Origin: RGIG5612 sp045600845
Lineage (GTDB): Bacteria; Bacillota; Clostridia; Lachnospirales; Lachnospiraceae
Direction of reading: 5' to 3'
DNA: 61,726 nucleotides
NCBI GenBank assembly: GCA_045600845.1
Contig: JAZRYR010000016.1
Span: 1 to 61,726, forward strand
A program made the translations under genes and the position numbers. The notes below the pieces were generated by a model. The model had not been told where the DNA came from. It was given only the letters and a program-made list of their open reading frames with translations, and did not search any database. Below, one piece after another: positions 1 to 8,689 of this stretch. Every line of letters begins with the position of its first letter. The stretch's first letter is position 1.

Positions 1-158
1 CCGGCAATCATATCGTCATAGATGGTCGGAGCGATCAGGCCGCCCTCGCCCTGCGAAATGACCAGTCCGGTCTTTTCCCCATTGGTTTTTGCTACTTCCT
101 GGGTCTCACAGGAATAGCCTCTTTTTGTTAATTCTTCTGAAAGTTCATTGATTAGCAT
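1..158 (-). CDS. DUF5688-like protein, N-terminal fragment
   Basis: The first 52 residues of a leftward gene are present and the rest lies beyond the window edge. The start ATG (156-158) follows a good AAGGAG ribosome-binding site at about 165-170. The segments VAKTNGEKTGLVIS and APTIYDD resemble the conserved N-terminal part of DUF5688 proteins, which are common cargo of integrative elements in gut Clostridia and have no known function. It is transcribed away from the integrase, consistent with element cargo. The family call is from memory of the motif and is moderate; the existence of the gene is well supported by start, RBS and frame. Confidence 0.5.
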   Translation of the reverse strand, partial: MLINELSEELTKRGYSCETQEVAKTNGEKTGLVISQGEGGLIAPTIYDDMIA

Positions 159-363
159 GACTTTCTCCTTTCTGCCTGATTTTTCAGGCGAATATTAAAA
201 TTTTTTAGTGTCAATTCTTATATGTCTGAAAATTTTCTGGATAAGAAACAAATGCAAAAAACGACTCATAAAACATTGAAATAATTTTTTCAGAAGAGGT
301 AAAAAACAGTGAAAAAATTTCGGACATATAGAATGCAGAAATAATTGAAAGGGAATTGTGAAA

Positions 364-552
364 ATGGAAAAGCAGGACAAATACACATTATCCATCAATG
401 AAGCTGCAGAATATTTTGGAATAGGCCAGAAACGTCTTCGCCAATTTTGCCGTGAGCACCCAGAATCTGATTTTCTCCTCTGGGTGGGGAATCACGTTCG
501 TATTAAAAAGAATAAGTTTGAGAGGTTTCTAGATGGGCTGAATACAATTTGA
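364..552 (+). CDS. xis: Tn916-type excisionase
   Basis: A 62-residue basic protein with a winged-helix MerR-like DNA-binding fold: the segment SINEAAEYFGIGQKRLRQF is a helix-turn-helix and the C-terminal NHVRIKKNKFERFLDG matches the wing and last helix of the Tn916 Xis family. Such proteins bend DNA at the element ends and steer the integrase toward excision. It lies 63 bases upstream of the integrase, the usual order. ATG at 364 was preferred over GTG at 358 because the AAAGGG ribosome-binding site (348-353) is 9-10 bases from the ATG but only 3-4 from the GTG. Confidence 0.8.
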   Translation: MEKQDKYTLSINEAAEYFGIGQKRLRQFCREHPESDFLLWVGNHVRIKKNKFERFLDGLNTI

Positions 553-615
553 CATTTTATATTTCATTAAAACATGTTATTATAGATGGGTCGTTTGGCC
601 CTAGAAAGGGTATGA

Positions 616-1878
616 ATGGATAAAAGAGATACTAAAGGAAGGGTTCTCTGGAAAGGAGAATCTCAGAATCGAACAGGAGCAAATAAGGGGTTATATACAT
701 ATAACTATAAAGATGAATTAGGCCGAAGGAAAGTATTGCGCAGTTGGAAATTGGTGGAAACAGATTTGGTTCCAAACGGAAGACGCGCTGGAAAGGCGCT
801 TAGGACCTTGGAGGCAGAACTGAAATATGTAAAAGATACTCCAAAGTGCAGTAGCGGGCCTTGCGAGACGCTGGATTCACTTTTTTACCGAAGAATGAGC
901 TTGAATACACCAGTACCAAAAGCAAGCACAAAAGAGCATTATAAGAGCCAATACCGCATATACATTAAGGATGCCATCGGTTACTATCCTGTAGATTCTA
1001 TCACGAGAACGCACATTGAAAATTTTATCGGAAATCTATATGAAAAAGGCTTATCGGATGCCACTGTTGAACGTCTGGTGCGTATCATTTCCGCCACATT
1101 GAATTATGCAATCAGCCTAAAATTTATCAACGAAAATGTTTGTAAGGGCATCATGGTAAAACAACAGGAAGGACGGAAAGTTCATGCATTGACATTGACC
1201 CAACAACAGAATCTAAAGGATTATGTCAGTAACAATTCACGATATTGTTTCTGGAAGGATTTCATAATATTTCTTCTTGGAACAGGACTTCGTGTCTCAG
1301 AAGCCGCTGGTCTGACATGGGACTGTGTCGACTTTGAGAATAATATTATTTTTGTTAACCAGGCCCTGGTCGTTTATAACAACGAGTCAGGAAAAGAAAT
1401 GATGGCTATCAATTCTCCAAAGTCCAGAAAAGGAAAACGCAAAGTGCCGATGACCCGGGAGATAAGTGAAATGCTGACGGAACGTTATTTGGCTTATGTA
1501 TCTCAGCCAAAATCAAAAAGTGTTTGTTTTGGGAATGAGAGTGGATTCGTATTCTGCAACAAGAAAAATAATGTTATCAATCGGAACAACTTTGCTTCAG
1601 TTATGCGACGGATTCGACAGTCGTATAACAAAGAAGAGATCATAAAAGCAAAGAAAGAAAAAAGGAATCCAATTCTGATGCCGGAATGCGGAGCACATGT
1701 ACTTCGGCACACTTTCACAACCAGATTGTGTGAGTCATCATCTCAGCTTAATGTTATCCAAAGTATTTGTGGGCATGAAGATATCAAGACAACACTGGAT
1801 ATTTATGCAGAAGTACACGACGAAGTAATACAGGAAGTAATTAGCGGATTGAACGCGCTGAGTGTTTATGAATGTTGA
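616..1878 (+). CDS. int: Tyrosine recombinase / integrase
   Basis: This 420-residue protein catalyses site-specific integration and excision of the element. An N-terminal arm-binding region (about 1-75) precedes a core-binding SAM-like domain (about 85-180) and a catalytic domain. The catalytic set is visible: R226 (GTGLRVSEAAGL), H361 and R364 (HVLRHTFTTRL), H387 (CGHEDIKTT) and the nucleophile Y397 (LDIYAEV). All are intact, so the enzyme should be active. Length and N-terminal layout match Tn916 Int-type enzymes. An AGAAAGGG ribosome-binding site lies just before the start. Its position next to tRNA-Thr predicts that the tRNA 3' end is the target. Confidence 0.93.
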   Translation: MDKRDTKGRVLWKGESQNRTGANKGLYTYNYKDELGRRKVLRSWKLVETDLVPNGRRAGKALRTLEAELKYVKDTPKCSSGPCETLDSLFYRRMSLNTPVPKASTKEHYKSQYRIYIKDAIGYYPVDSITRTHIENFIGNLYEKGLSDATVERLVRIISATLNYAISLKFINENVCKGIMVKQQEGRKVHALTLTQQQNLKDYVSNNSRYCFWKDFIIFLLGTGLRVSEAAGLTWDCVDFENNIIFVNQALVVYNNESGKEMMAINSPKSRKGKRKVPMTREISEMLTERYLAYVSQPKSKSVCFGNESGFVFCNKKNNVINRNNFASVMRRIRQSYNKEEIIKAKKEKRNPILMPECGAHVLRHTFTTRLCESSSQLNVIQSICGHEDIKTTLDIYAEVHDEVIQEVISGLNALSVYEC

Positions 1879-1915
1879 AGGAATTAATTGAAAAAATGTA
1901 AAAAAAGGCGTTCAT

Positions 1916-1944
1916 TTTACACAGATTTACACAAATTTTACACA
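1916..1944 (+). repeat. Three direct copies of TTTACACA beside the tRNA
   Basis: TTTACACA occurs at 1916, 1926 and 1937, i.e. at 10- and 11-base spacing, one helical turn apart. The copies lie between the integrase stop and the tRNA-Thr 3' end. Such phased repeats near att are typical arm-type (DR2) binding sites for the N-terminal domain of Tn916-like integrases; this function is inferred. Confidence 0.55.
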
Positions 1945-2018
1945 AAACCGCAATTTTTCACGATTTCCGAAAAAAAGAAAAAGCTCAGAAAACGTTGATT
2001 TTCCAAGCTTTTTCGCCA

Positions 2019-2092
2019 AGCTACTGGCCAGAATCGAACTGGTGACCTCGTCATTACCAATGACGCGCTCATACCGACTGAGCTACAGTAGC
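2019..2092 (-). tRNA. tRNA-Thr (anticodon GGT)
   Basis: A full cloverleaf can be folded on the minus strand: acceptor GCTACTG pairs with CAGTAGC, the D-arm contains GCTCAGTCGGTATGAGC, the anticodon arm is CGTCA-TTGGTAA-TGACG giving anticodon GGT, and the T-arm contains GGTTCGATT-like bases in ACCAGTTCGATTCTGG. CCA is not encoded. Its 3' end faces the integrase and is the likely integration site. It reads threonine codons ACC/ACT. Confidence 0.95.
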
Positions 2093-2117
2093 ATAGGTTA
2101 TGCAAAAGCACTTGAGA

Positions 2118-2146
2118 ATAATACAATAAAATTGAAATGATTTCAA
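2118..2146 (-). promoter_or_regulatory. Promoter of tRNA-Thr
   Basis: On the minus strand TTGAAA (2141-2146) and TATTAT (2118-2123) are separated by 17 bases and end 25 bases before the tRNA. The -35 overlaps the start codon region of the divergent lipoprotein gene. Confidence 0.55.
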
Positions 2147-3108
2147 CACGAAATAACAAAAAGTCGATAATATTTTTTCTGAGTAGGGCATTTTTGATTG
2201 TCTGCACCATATTTTTTGCTGTTTTTCTCCTTACGGGATGCAGTGAGATTAAGCTGGCGGCAAAGGATAAAGAAGTATTTCTGACAGTAGATGATATTGT
2301 CCTGTCAAAAAAAGAAGCGGTATTTGCCTTACTGGAGCAGAAATATCTCTATGAAGGAAGCGAGCGGGATTCTTCCATCTGGGCGAAAAAGGCTGGCTCC
2401 ATAACTATGGATGAATATGTGAAGGAATCGGTGCTGGATCAGCTGACGAAATGGACCGCTTCCGTTGTTATGGCGGATAAGCTTGGCATCTATATGACCG
2501 ATGAAGACAAAAATGCTGCCGGAAAAGCGGCAGAAGAATTATATGACCGGATCATCTCTGTTTCACAAAGCAGTACCTATACCACCGATCTGGAAGCTGC
2601 CAGAGCGCTGTATGTAAAAAAAGCGACGTTTGATCTTGTTTTTGACAGTGTGACCAAAGAATTGGAAGAGACCATTACGGAAGATTCTACAAAAGTAATA
2701 AAAGTAAATTACTGTATCATTCCGCTAAAAACCGTTTATGAGGGCGCAAAAGAAATCTATAACCGGATAAAATCCGGAGAATCCTTTGAAAATGTGTGCA
2801 GGGAAGCTGGTTATGAGCCGGTTATGGGACAGACGATGGCCCGAGGAACCATGAACAGCAATTTTGAATCGGTTGCTTTTGCTTTGGTGGACGGAGAACT
2901 GAGTGAAGTTGTGGAAAGTAAAGATGGGTATTATCTGATTCAATGTGTGGAAGACAGAATGTTGGAAGAATCTGCGGCAAATTATGACGAGACCTTAATG
3001 AAAGCAAAAAATGAAAAGTTTGACGATTATTACATTAATTTTGCAAAAGATCATAAATTAGGTCTGGATAAAAATTATTGGAAAAAGATAAAAATGACAG
3101 GACTGTAA
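2137..3108 (+). CDS. Lipoprotein with PPIase (PrsA/SurA-like) region
   Basis: A 323-residue exported lipoprotein: a membrane segment (about 11-31) ends in a lipobox LLTGC with the modified Cys at 35. The region of about 195-285 (YCIIPLKTVYEGAKEIYNRI then SGESFENVCRE and KDGYYLIQCVED) has the layout of a parvulin-type peptidyl-prolyl isomerase or its decayed form. It probably helps fold secreted proteins outside the membrane, as PrsA does; that role is inferred. It is followed after one base by the glycosyltransferase gene, suggesting co-transcription. No convincing ribosome-binding site precedes the ATG, so the start is the least certain part; the lipobox fixes the frame. Confidence 0.72.
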   Translation: MISTRNNKKSIIFFLSRAFLIVCTIFFAVFLLTGCSEIKLAAKDKEVFLTVDDIVLSKKEAVFALLEQKYLYEGSERDSSIWAKKAGSITMDEYVKESVLDQLTKWTASVVMADKLGIYMTDEDKNAAGKAAEELYDRIISVSQSSTYTTDLEAARALYVKKATFDLVFDSVTKELEETITEDSTKVIKVNYCIIPLKTVYEGAKEIYNRIKSGESFENVCREAGYEPVMGQTMARGTMNSNFESVAFALVDGELSEVVESKDGYYLIQCVEDRMLEESAANYDETLMKAKNEKFDDYYINFAKDHKLGLDKNYWKKIKMTGL

Positions 3109-3109
3109 A

Positions 3110-4066
3110 ATGAAAAAAACAGATATTATTGTACCGGTTTTTAATGAAGAAGAAGGAATCGTATTTTTTTACGAGGAAACGAAGAAGGCCATCGCTGGCT
3201 GCGTAGGCTTTGATTTTGGCTTCATTTTTATTGATGATGGGAGTAACGATAATACGCTGAAGGTTATAAAAGAACTGTCGGAAAAAGATCCGAAAGTAAA
3301 ATATATTTCTTTCTCCAGAAATTTCGGAAAAGAAGCGGCTATTTTTGCCGGACTTCAGGCTTCCTCCGGAGAATATACGATTCTTATGGACTCTGACCTG
3401 CAGCATCCGCCGGCCTTAATTCCGGAAATGTTAAAAGCGGTAGACGAAGAAGACTTTGGAGCAGCAGGAGCGAAAAGAAAAACAGGTTTCTTCTCCCGGG
3501 CTTTTGTGGGACTGAATAATAAGTTGTCCAGCGTCAAGCTGCAAAAAGGGGCTACGGACTATATGTGCATGTCCCGAGCTTTTGTGGACGCAATCTTGAA
3601 GCTTTGTGAAACCCAGCGTTTCTCCAAAGGACTTTTCGCCTGGGTTGGATTTAAGGTGAAATGGCTGGATTATGAGCAACCGGAACGGATGAAAGGAAAA
3701 AGCAAATGGAATTTCGGTAAGCTGTTCCAATATGCGACGGATGGCATCACTTCCTTTAGTACGGTTCCGTTGACACTGGTAACCTGTCTGGGAGCAATCG
3801 TATGTTTTCTCGCATGTATCTATATTCTGATTACGTTGATCAAAACATGGATTTTCGGAATTGATGTTCCGGGATACGTTACGACCTTAGTCGTTCTTCT
3901 GTTTATGGGAGGAATCATTATCCTGGCTATCGGTGTTTTGGGAGAGTATATTGGAAGAATCTATATGGAATCGAAAAACCGGCCGCTGTACATTACAGCG
4001 GAAACGAATCTGAAGAAGGAAAAAACAATCGATAATAACGAAAATCCGGAAGAAAGAAATCTATGA
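3110..4066 (+). CDS. GT2 glycosyltransferase, DPM1/GtrB-like, membrane-bound
   Basis: This 318-residue protein has a GT-A domain (about 1-220) with the nucleotide-sugar motif DDGSND near residue 43 and the metal-binding MDSDLQHPP (about 90-98), followed by two membrane segments (about 230-255 and 265-290). This is the architecture of undecaprenyl- or dolichyl-phosphate sugar transferases (GtrB, ArnC, DPM1), which put a sugar on a lipid carrier at the inner face of the membrane. It overlaps the next gene (YfhO-like multi-spanning protein) by four bases, which suggests that the pair make and use a lipid-linked sugar for decorating cell-wall polymers, as known for YfhO and CsbB in Bacillus. The sugar is unknown. 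Confidence 0.85.
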   Translation: MKKTDIIVPVFNEEEGIVFFYEETKKAIAGCVGFDFGFIFIDDGSNDNTLKVIKELSEKDPKVKYISFSRNFGKEAAIFAGLQASSGEYTILMDSDLQHPPALIPEMLKAVDEEDFGAAGAKRKTGFFSRAFVGLNNKLSSVKLQKGATDYMCMSRAFVDAILKLCETQRFSKGLFAWVGFKVKWLDYEQPERMKGKSKWNFGKLFQYATDGITSFSTVPLTLVTCLGAIVCFLACIYILITLIKTWIFGIDVPGYVTTLVVLLFMGGIIILAIGVLGEYIGRIYMESKNRPLYITAETNLKKEKTIDNNENPEERNL

Positions 4067-6630
4067 TAAAGACCGAAGGAAAAAATTTCATAAACAAAAA
4101 TATGGCGATATTATTGGCGTTTCTTGCGCCGATCGTTATTTTGATATGTCTGTATATAACAAGAGGAATTTTCCCATTCGGGGATGAAATGTATCTGAGG
4201 AGCGATATGTATCATCAATACGCTCCTTTCATGAAATTGTTCCAGAACATCCTGAAATCCGGAAATAGTCTGGAGTATACCTGGAACATTGGCCTTGGTG
4301 CGAATTTCGTAAGCACCTTTGCTTATTATCTCGCCTCCCCATTGAACTGGATCGTAGGGATTCTTCCATCGGATCTCATACCGGAAATCATGAGTAGCTT
4401 TATCATTCTGAAAGCCGGTTTAATGTCTGCGACTTTTACCTATTATCTGACAAGAAAATTCGGGAATAAGAATCTTTATTCCGTCTGCTTCGGCATTTTT
4501 TATGGGATGTCCGGTTATATGTGTGCCTATAGTTGGAACCTGATGTGGCTGGATTGCCTGGTGCTTTTTCCGCTGATGATGCTTGGCCTGGAAAGATTGG
4601 TAAAGCGAGGAAAATGCCTTTTATATACCGTTTGTCTGGGATTATCGGTTTTATCCAATTATTACATTGCGATTATGATGTGTTTTTACAGCGTAATCTA
4701 TTTTCTCTATCTTCTGGCAGCAGAAACGGAGCTGAATAATCCCAAGGAGGTACTGAAAAAAGCAGGGCGCTTTGTTTTATATTCCTTTATTGGTGGCTGC
4801 ATCGGTGCGGTATGTGCATTGCCGGCCTTACTGGCCTTATTTGGGACGGCCTCTGCTGGTTCCGGGGTTCCGGCAACCTTCTACGCATATTTCAATCTGC
4901 TGGAACTTTTTGCCCATGGCATGATGAATTCCAAAATTACCATGATCAGTGAAGGCTATGTGCCTAATATTTTCTGCACCGTATTAAGTTTTGTCCTGAT
5001 TCCGCTGTTCTGCATGAATAAGAAAATCAAACTGGGAAAACGTATCGGAAAAAGCATTCTGATTCTTTTTATGTGGTTCAGCTTTGCTTTTAATTGGATG
5101 TCCTATATCTGGCATGGCTTCCATTTGCCGAATTCTCTTCCGGCACGACAATCCTTTATCTATATTTTTCTGATTCTGACCATCTGTTATGAAGTATTGA
5201 TGAAAATCCGTCAGTATGATTATCGACAGATTATTATCTGCTTTGCGGGAGCAATCGGCGCAGTATTTGTCCTTCAGATGCTTTTCAGCGAAAAGTATTC
5301 CACGGATAATGCATTTGTGAATGCTGCCTTTCTGATTGCTTATTTAGGAATCCTTTGTCTGAACAAGTATGGAGAAGAGAATAGAAAAGAGAAGAGCAAA
5401 GCATATAAAAAATCTTTTCGAATATTGACATTCCTTCTTCTTGCCATTATTTCCATTTCGGAAGTGTCAATTAATGCTGACGTAACCGGTTATAGTACAA
5501 CAAATCGTTCTGCCTATGTAGAGGACGATGAAAGGATAACCTCTTTATTGAATTCTATTCCGGATACCGATTTTTACCGGGTTGAGAAACAGCAGAGGAA
5601 AACAAAAAACGACGGTGCCTGGTCCGATTACCGGTCTGCCTCGATCTTTTCTTCGGTTACCTTAGAATCTTTATCCGACATTTATGAGAGTTTTGGGATG
5701 CAGAGTGGAACAAATTCTTTCGCTTATTATGGAAATACACCTCTTACCTCGGCGCTGTTGGGAGTCCGCTATAAGTTGTCCAATTCCGCAATAGAAGACT
5801 CTTTATTCACCTATATTGGCGGTGATGAAGAAATGTATTTGTATAAAGCAAAATATTCCCTGCCATTGGGGTTTATGGTGAAAGATACGGTACAGGCGGA
5901 ATTTAACCCTAAGGGAGATAATCCTTTTTCCATTCAAAATGATTATATTGAAGCCGCAAAGCGACTGGATCCGCTTTTTGAAGTTGGGCGAAGCCTTTCC
6001 GGAACGAAAGTTGAATTAAAAGTGGAGAAGGATTCCCGCCAGCTGATTTATGTAAATAAAAAGCTGGACAATTTAAAAGTTGATATTTATCAGGACGGTG
6101 AGTTGATTGATTCGAAGAATTATTCGGACCTGGAAAACCGAATGGTTCTGGATTTAGGAGACTATAAATCAGGAGACCGGCTGATGATTTCTTCTACGGA
6201 CAAGGATGCAGGAACGATGACGATTCTTCCGGCGGTAATGGATTACGAAAACCTGGAGAAAACCATGACAAACCTCAATGAAAATCCATGGAAAGTATCC
6301 GAATTCTCCGGTGGGAAAGTATCCGGAGAAGTTGACGTTGTGGGAGAATTTACGACTTTATTCACATCCATTCCTTACGAAAAAGGCTGGAATGTAATGG
6401 TGGATGGACAAAAAATAGAATATAAGGGCTTTTATGGTGCATTTATTCTGGTGCCACTCACCCAAGGACATCATTTTATCGAATTTACTTATAAAGCACC
6501 CGGTTTAAGAATCGGATTATTGATTTCCATTCTGGCAATTCTGGCGTTAGTTGTTTTCACAATAATTCAAAAAAAGAAAAAGGCGGAAAATAACAAAAAA
6601 AGCCTTGAAATAAAGGTACTTTTAGATTAA
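4063..6630 (+). CDS. YfhO-family membrane glycosyltransferase-like protein
   Basis: An 855-residue protein with about 12 membrane segments in the first 470 residues, a large extracytoplasmic domain (about 480-810) and a final membrane segment with a basic tail (about 820-840). The N-terminal stretch with RSDMYHQYAPF, WNIGLGANF and the later HGFHLPNSLPARQSF match the YfhO family (GT-C-like fold). In Bacillus subtilis and Listeria, YfhO transfers sugars from a lipid carrier to teichoic acids outside the membrane. The 4-base overlap with the upstream GT2 gene supports a two-step system. The acceptor here cannot be told from sequence. Confidence 0.85.
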   Translation: MIKTEGKNFINKNMAILLAFLAPIVILICLYITRGIFPFGDEMYLRSDMYHQYAPFMKLFQNILKSGNSLEYTWNIGLGANFVSTFAYYLASPLNWIVGILPSDLIPEIMSSFIILKAGLMSATFTYYLTRKFGNKNLYSVCFGIFYGMSGYMCAYSWNLMWLDCLVLFPLMMLGLERLVKRGKCLLYTVCLGLSVLSNYYIAIMMCFYSVIYFLYLLAAETELNNPKEVLKKAGRFVLYSFIGGCIGAVCALPALLALFGTASAGSGVPATFYAYFNLLELFAHGMMNSKITMISEGYVPNIFCTVLSFVLIPLFCMNKKIKLGKRIGKSILILFMWFSFAFNWMSYIWHGFHLPNSLPARQSFIYIFLILTICYEVLMKIRQYDYRQIIICFAGAIGAVFVLQMLFSEKYSTDNAFVNAAFLIAYLGILCLNKYGEENRKEKSKAYKKSFRILTFLLLAIISISEVSINADVTGYSTTNRSAYVEDDERITSLLNSIPDTDFYRVEKQQRKTKNDGAWSDYRSASIFSSVTLESLSDIYESFGMQSGTNSFAYYGNTPLTSALLGVRYKLSNSAIEDSLFTYIGGDEEMYLYKAKYSLPLGFMVKDTVQAEFNPKGDNPFSIQNDYIEAAKRLDPLFEVGRSLSGTKVELKVEKDSRQLIYVNKKLDNLKVDIYQDGELIDSKNYSDLENRMVLDLGDYKSGDRLMISSTDKDAGTMTILPAVMDYENLEKTMTNLNENPWKVSEFSGGKVSGEVDVVGEFTTLFTSIPYEKGWNVMVDGQKIEYKGFYGAFILVPLTQGHHFIEFTYKAPGLRIGLLISILAILALVVFTIIQKKKKAENNKKSLEIKVLLD

Positions 6631-6633
6631 AAT
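6605..6633 (+). promoter_or_regulatory. Promoter of rpsB-tsf
   Basis: TTGAAA (6605-6610) and TAAAAT (6628-6633) are spaced by exactly 17 bases and overlap the last codons of the YfhO gene. The start site would be near 6640, giving a leader of about 115 bases before rpsB. Confidence 0.55.
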
Positions 6634-6655
6634 ATCAAAGTTGCGTTGAGTAAAC

Positions 6656-6727
6656 ACCTCTGTCTATTTTTGAGGTTGTGTCCTGTCAGGTAACTTCAGG
6701 ATGCCTCTAAAGAGATGAAAGCAGAGG
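6656..6727 (+). promoter_or_regulatory. Structured leader of rpsB
   Basis: The leader contains CCTCTG (6657-6662) complementary to CAGAGG (6722-6727), enclosing an internal TCCTG/CAGGA hairpin (6681-6701). CCTC at 6657 can alternatively pair with GAGG at 6672-6675. Such closing and competing stems just before a ribosomal protein gene suggest translational or transcriptional autoregulation by S2. I do not recognise a named family, and the fold is by eye. Confidence 0.3.
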
Positions 6728-6757
6728 GAAGCAAAAAACAAAAAGGAGGGATATGAC

Positions 6758-7498
6758 ATGAGCGTTATATCAATGAAACAGTTACTTGAAGCAGGTGTTC
6801 ACTTTGGACATCAGACCAGAAGATGGAACCCTAAAATGGCTCCATACATCTACACAGAAAGAAACAGCATCTATATTATTGACCTTCAGAAAACCGTTGG
6901 CATGATCGATGATGCATTTGATGCTATTTCTGACATCGCTGCACAGGGCGGCACAATTCTTTTCGTTGGAACAAAGAAACAGGCACAGGAAGCTATCCGT
7001 ACAGAAGCGGAACGTTGCGGTATGTTCTATGTAAACGAAAGATGGCTTGGCGGTATGCTGACCAACTTCAAAACAATCCAGAGCAGAATTAAAAGATTAA
7101 AAGACATCGAAAAGATGGAAGCAGATGGAACCTTCGCAGTTCTTCCTAAAAAAGAAGTTATCGAAATCAAAAAGGAACAGGAAAAACTGGAGAAGAACCT
7201 TGGCGGTATTAAAGAAATGAGAAAGGTTCCGGATGCTATTTTCGTAGTTGACCCTAAGAAAGAAAAAATCTGTATTCAGGAAGCTCATAAACTTCACATT
7301 CCGGTTATCGGTATCTGCGATACCAACTGTGACCCAGATGACCTTGACTATGTAATTCCTGGAAATGATGATGCTATCAGAGCCGTAAAACTTATTGTTG
7401 CTAAGATGGCAGATGCTATTATCGAAGCAAATCAGGGCGAAGAATACGAAGTAGCAGAAGCTCCTGTAGAAGAAGTAGCAGAAGCAGTAGAGGAATAA
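6758..7498 (+). CDS. rpsB: 30S ribosomal protein S2
   Basis: A 246-residue S2 protein, a structural component of the small subunit head that is needed for S1 or mRNA docking. The signature segments LLEAGVHFGHQTRRWNPKM, TNFKTIQSRI and PVIGICDTNCDP are present. An acidic Glu/Val/Ala-rich tail (about 225-246) is typical of Clostridia. AGGAGGG lies eight bases before the ATG. It is followed by tsf after 31 bases, the conserved bacterial pair. Codon use is strongly biased, as expected for a highly expressed gene. Confidence 0.98.
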   Translation: MSVISMKQLLEAGVHFGHQTRRWNPKMAPYIYTERNSIYIIDLQKTVGMIDDAFDAISDIAAQGGTILFVGTKKQAQEAIRTEAERCGMFYVNERWLGGMLTNFKTIQSRIKRLKDIEKMEADGTFAVLPKKEVIEIKKEQEKLEKNLGGIKEMRKVPDAIFVVDPKKEKICIQEAHKLHIPVIGICDTNCDPDDLDYVIPGNDDAIRAVKLIVAKMADAIIEANQGEEYEVAEAPVEEVAEAVEE

Positions 7499-7529
7499 TT
7501 CAGATAGATTATCTAAGGAGGATATAATC

Positions 7530-8618
7530 ATGGCAGAAGTTACCACAGCTATGGTAAAACAGTTAAGAGATTTAACAGGCGCCGGCATTTTAGCTTGCAA
7601 GAATGCATTAGTTGAATGCGATGGCGATATTGATGCAGCAGTAGAGTCCCTGAGAAAATCAGGCGAAGCTAAGGCTATTAAAAAAGCTAGCAGAATCGCA
7701 GCAGAAGGTATCGTAAAAGTTTATGTTGATGGAAATACAGCCGTTATTGTAGAAGTTAACTCTGAGACAGACTTCGTAGCAAAGAACGAAAAATTCCAGA
7801 ACTATGTTGAAGCAGTTGCAAAACAGATCGCTGCAAGTGATGCAAAAGATGTAGAAGGTCTTCTTGCAGAAAAATGGCTGGAAGATTCAGAAAAGACCGT
7901 TAACGATGCGTTAGTAAATATGATCGCTACAATCGGTGAGAAAATCTCCATCCGTAGATTTGAGAAAATCGTTTCTGACGATGTAGTAGTTCCTTATATT
8001 CACGGTGCTGGACGTATTGGCGTTCTCGTTGAAGCAAAAGCAGCTAATGATGATGCGAATAAAGAAGCTCTGAAGAATATCGCCATGCAGGTTGCAGCTA
8101 TGAACCCAGAGTACATCAGCCGTTCAGACATGTCAGATGAAGCTTTAGCAAAACTGAAAGAAATCACGATTGACAGCGCTCTTAATACACCAGATACTCT
8201 TCCAAAACCTATCCTGAATAGATTAATTGCAAGAGCATGTGATGAAAAAGTATGGTCTGACGAAGACATCAAGATCTATGGCGAGCAGAAGAACAACATG
8301 AACTATCTGTTTAACTTCCTTTCGGAAGCTGCTAAGGGTCAGTTAGCAGGTCTTGCAAACGAAGAAAAAGAAGCTATCGTTGGTGATAAGATCTTTAACG
8401 GCTTAGTAGAAGGACGTTTTGCAAAACAGTTAAAAGATATCTGTCTGTTAGATCAGGTTTATGTTAAAGCAGAAGACGGAAAACAGTCAGTAGCAGCTTA
8501 TCTGAAATCTGCAAACCCAGAACTGGCTATTAAGAAAGTTGTTCGTTTCGAAACTGGCGAAGGTATCGAAAAGAAACAGGAAAACTTTGCAGAAGAAGTT
8601 GCGAAACAGATGCAGTAA
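7530..8618 (+). CDS. tsf: Elongation factor Ts with a ~60-residue insertion
   Basis: EF-Ts recycles EF-Tu by exchanging GDP for GTP. The N-terminal UBA-like domain (VTTAMVKQLRDLTGAGILAC) and the TDFVAKNEKF motif that contacts EF-Tu are intact. At 362 residues it is longer than the usual 295-310. The extra length lies between SRSDMSDEAL (about 205) and the KDICLLDQ motif (about 310), where about 60 additional residues including KNNMNYLFNFLSEAAKG are inserted in the region that normally forms the coiled coil or dimer. I recall similar long forms in other Clostridia, so the insertion may be lineage-specific rather than unique. AAGGAGG precedes the ATG. Confidence 0.96.
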   Translation: MAEVTTAMVKQLRDLTGAGILACKNALVECDGDIDAAVESLRKSGEAKAIKKASRIAAEGIVKVYVDGNTAVIVEVNSETDFVAKNEKFQNYVEAVAKQIAASDAKDVEGLLAEKWLEDSEKTVNDALVNMIATIGEKISIRRFEKIVSDDVVVPYIHGAGRIGVLVEAKAANDDANKEALKNIAMQVAAMNPEYISRSDMSDEALAKLKEITIDSALNTPDTLPKPILNRLIARACDEKVWSDEDIKIYGEQKNNMNYLFNFLSEAAKGQLAGLANEEKEAIVGDKIFNGLVEGRFAKQLKDICLLDQVYVKAEDGKQSVAAYLKSANPELAIKKVVRFETGEGIEKKQENFAEEVAKQMQ

Positions 8619-8646
8619 TTATTATTTTAGGTATAACAGAATTTAT

Positions 8647-8676
8647 GGGCTCAGGCTATATGCCTTGAGCCCATTC
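8647..8676 (+). terminator. Hairpin after tsf
   Basis: GGGCTCAGGC and GCCTTGAGCCC form a strong stem with a short loop at 8647-8672. The downstream tract is only weakly T-rich, so termination may be partial. Confidence 0.6.
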
Positions 8677-8689
8677 TTACACTTGGATT

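Larger units (their letters stand above)
1..2019. mobile_element. Right (integrase) end of an integrative element in tRNA-Thr
   Basis: An excisionase-like gene and a Tn916-type tyrosine integrase lie directly beside the 3' end of a tRNA-Thr gene, which is the classical arrangement of a tRNA-targeting integrative element or prophage. The integrase gene points toward the tRNA, with 140 bases between its stop and the tRNA end. This gap holds three helically spaced copies of TTTACACA. The left end and most cargo lie outside the window, so it cannot be said whether this is an ICE, a prophage or a remnant. The precise att core would be the terminal bases of the tRNA gene and is not resolved here. 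Confidence 0.7.

Noticed and set aside
7097..7600. Antisense frames over rpsB, infB, polC and the surface-protein gene, some over 150 codons
   Set aside because: They mirror highly biased codons of real genes, lack ribosome-binding sites and encode Phe/Leu/Ser-rich or low-complexity products.
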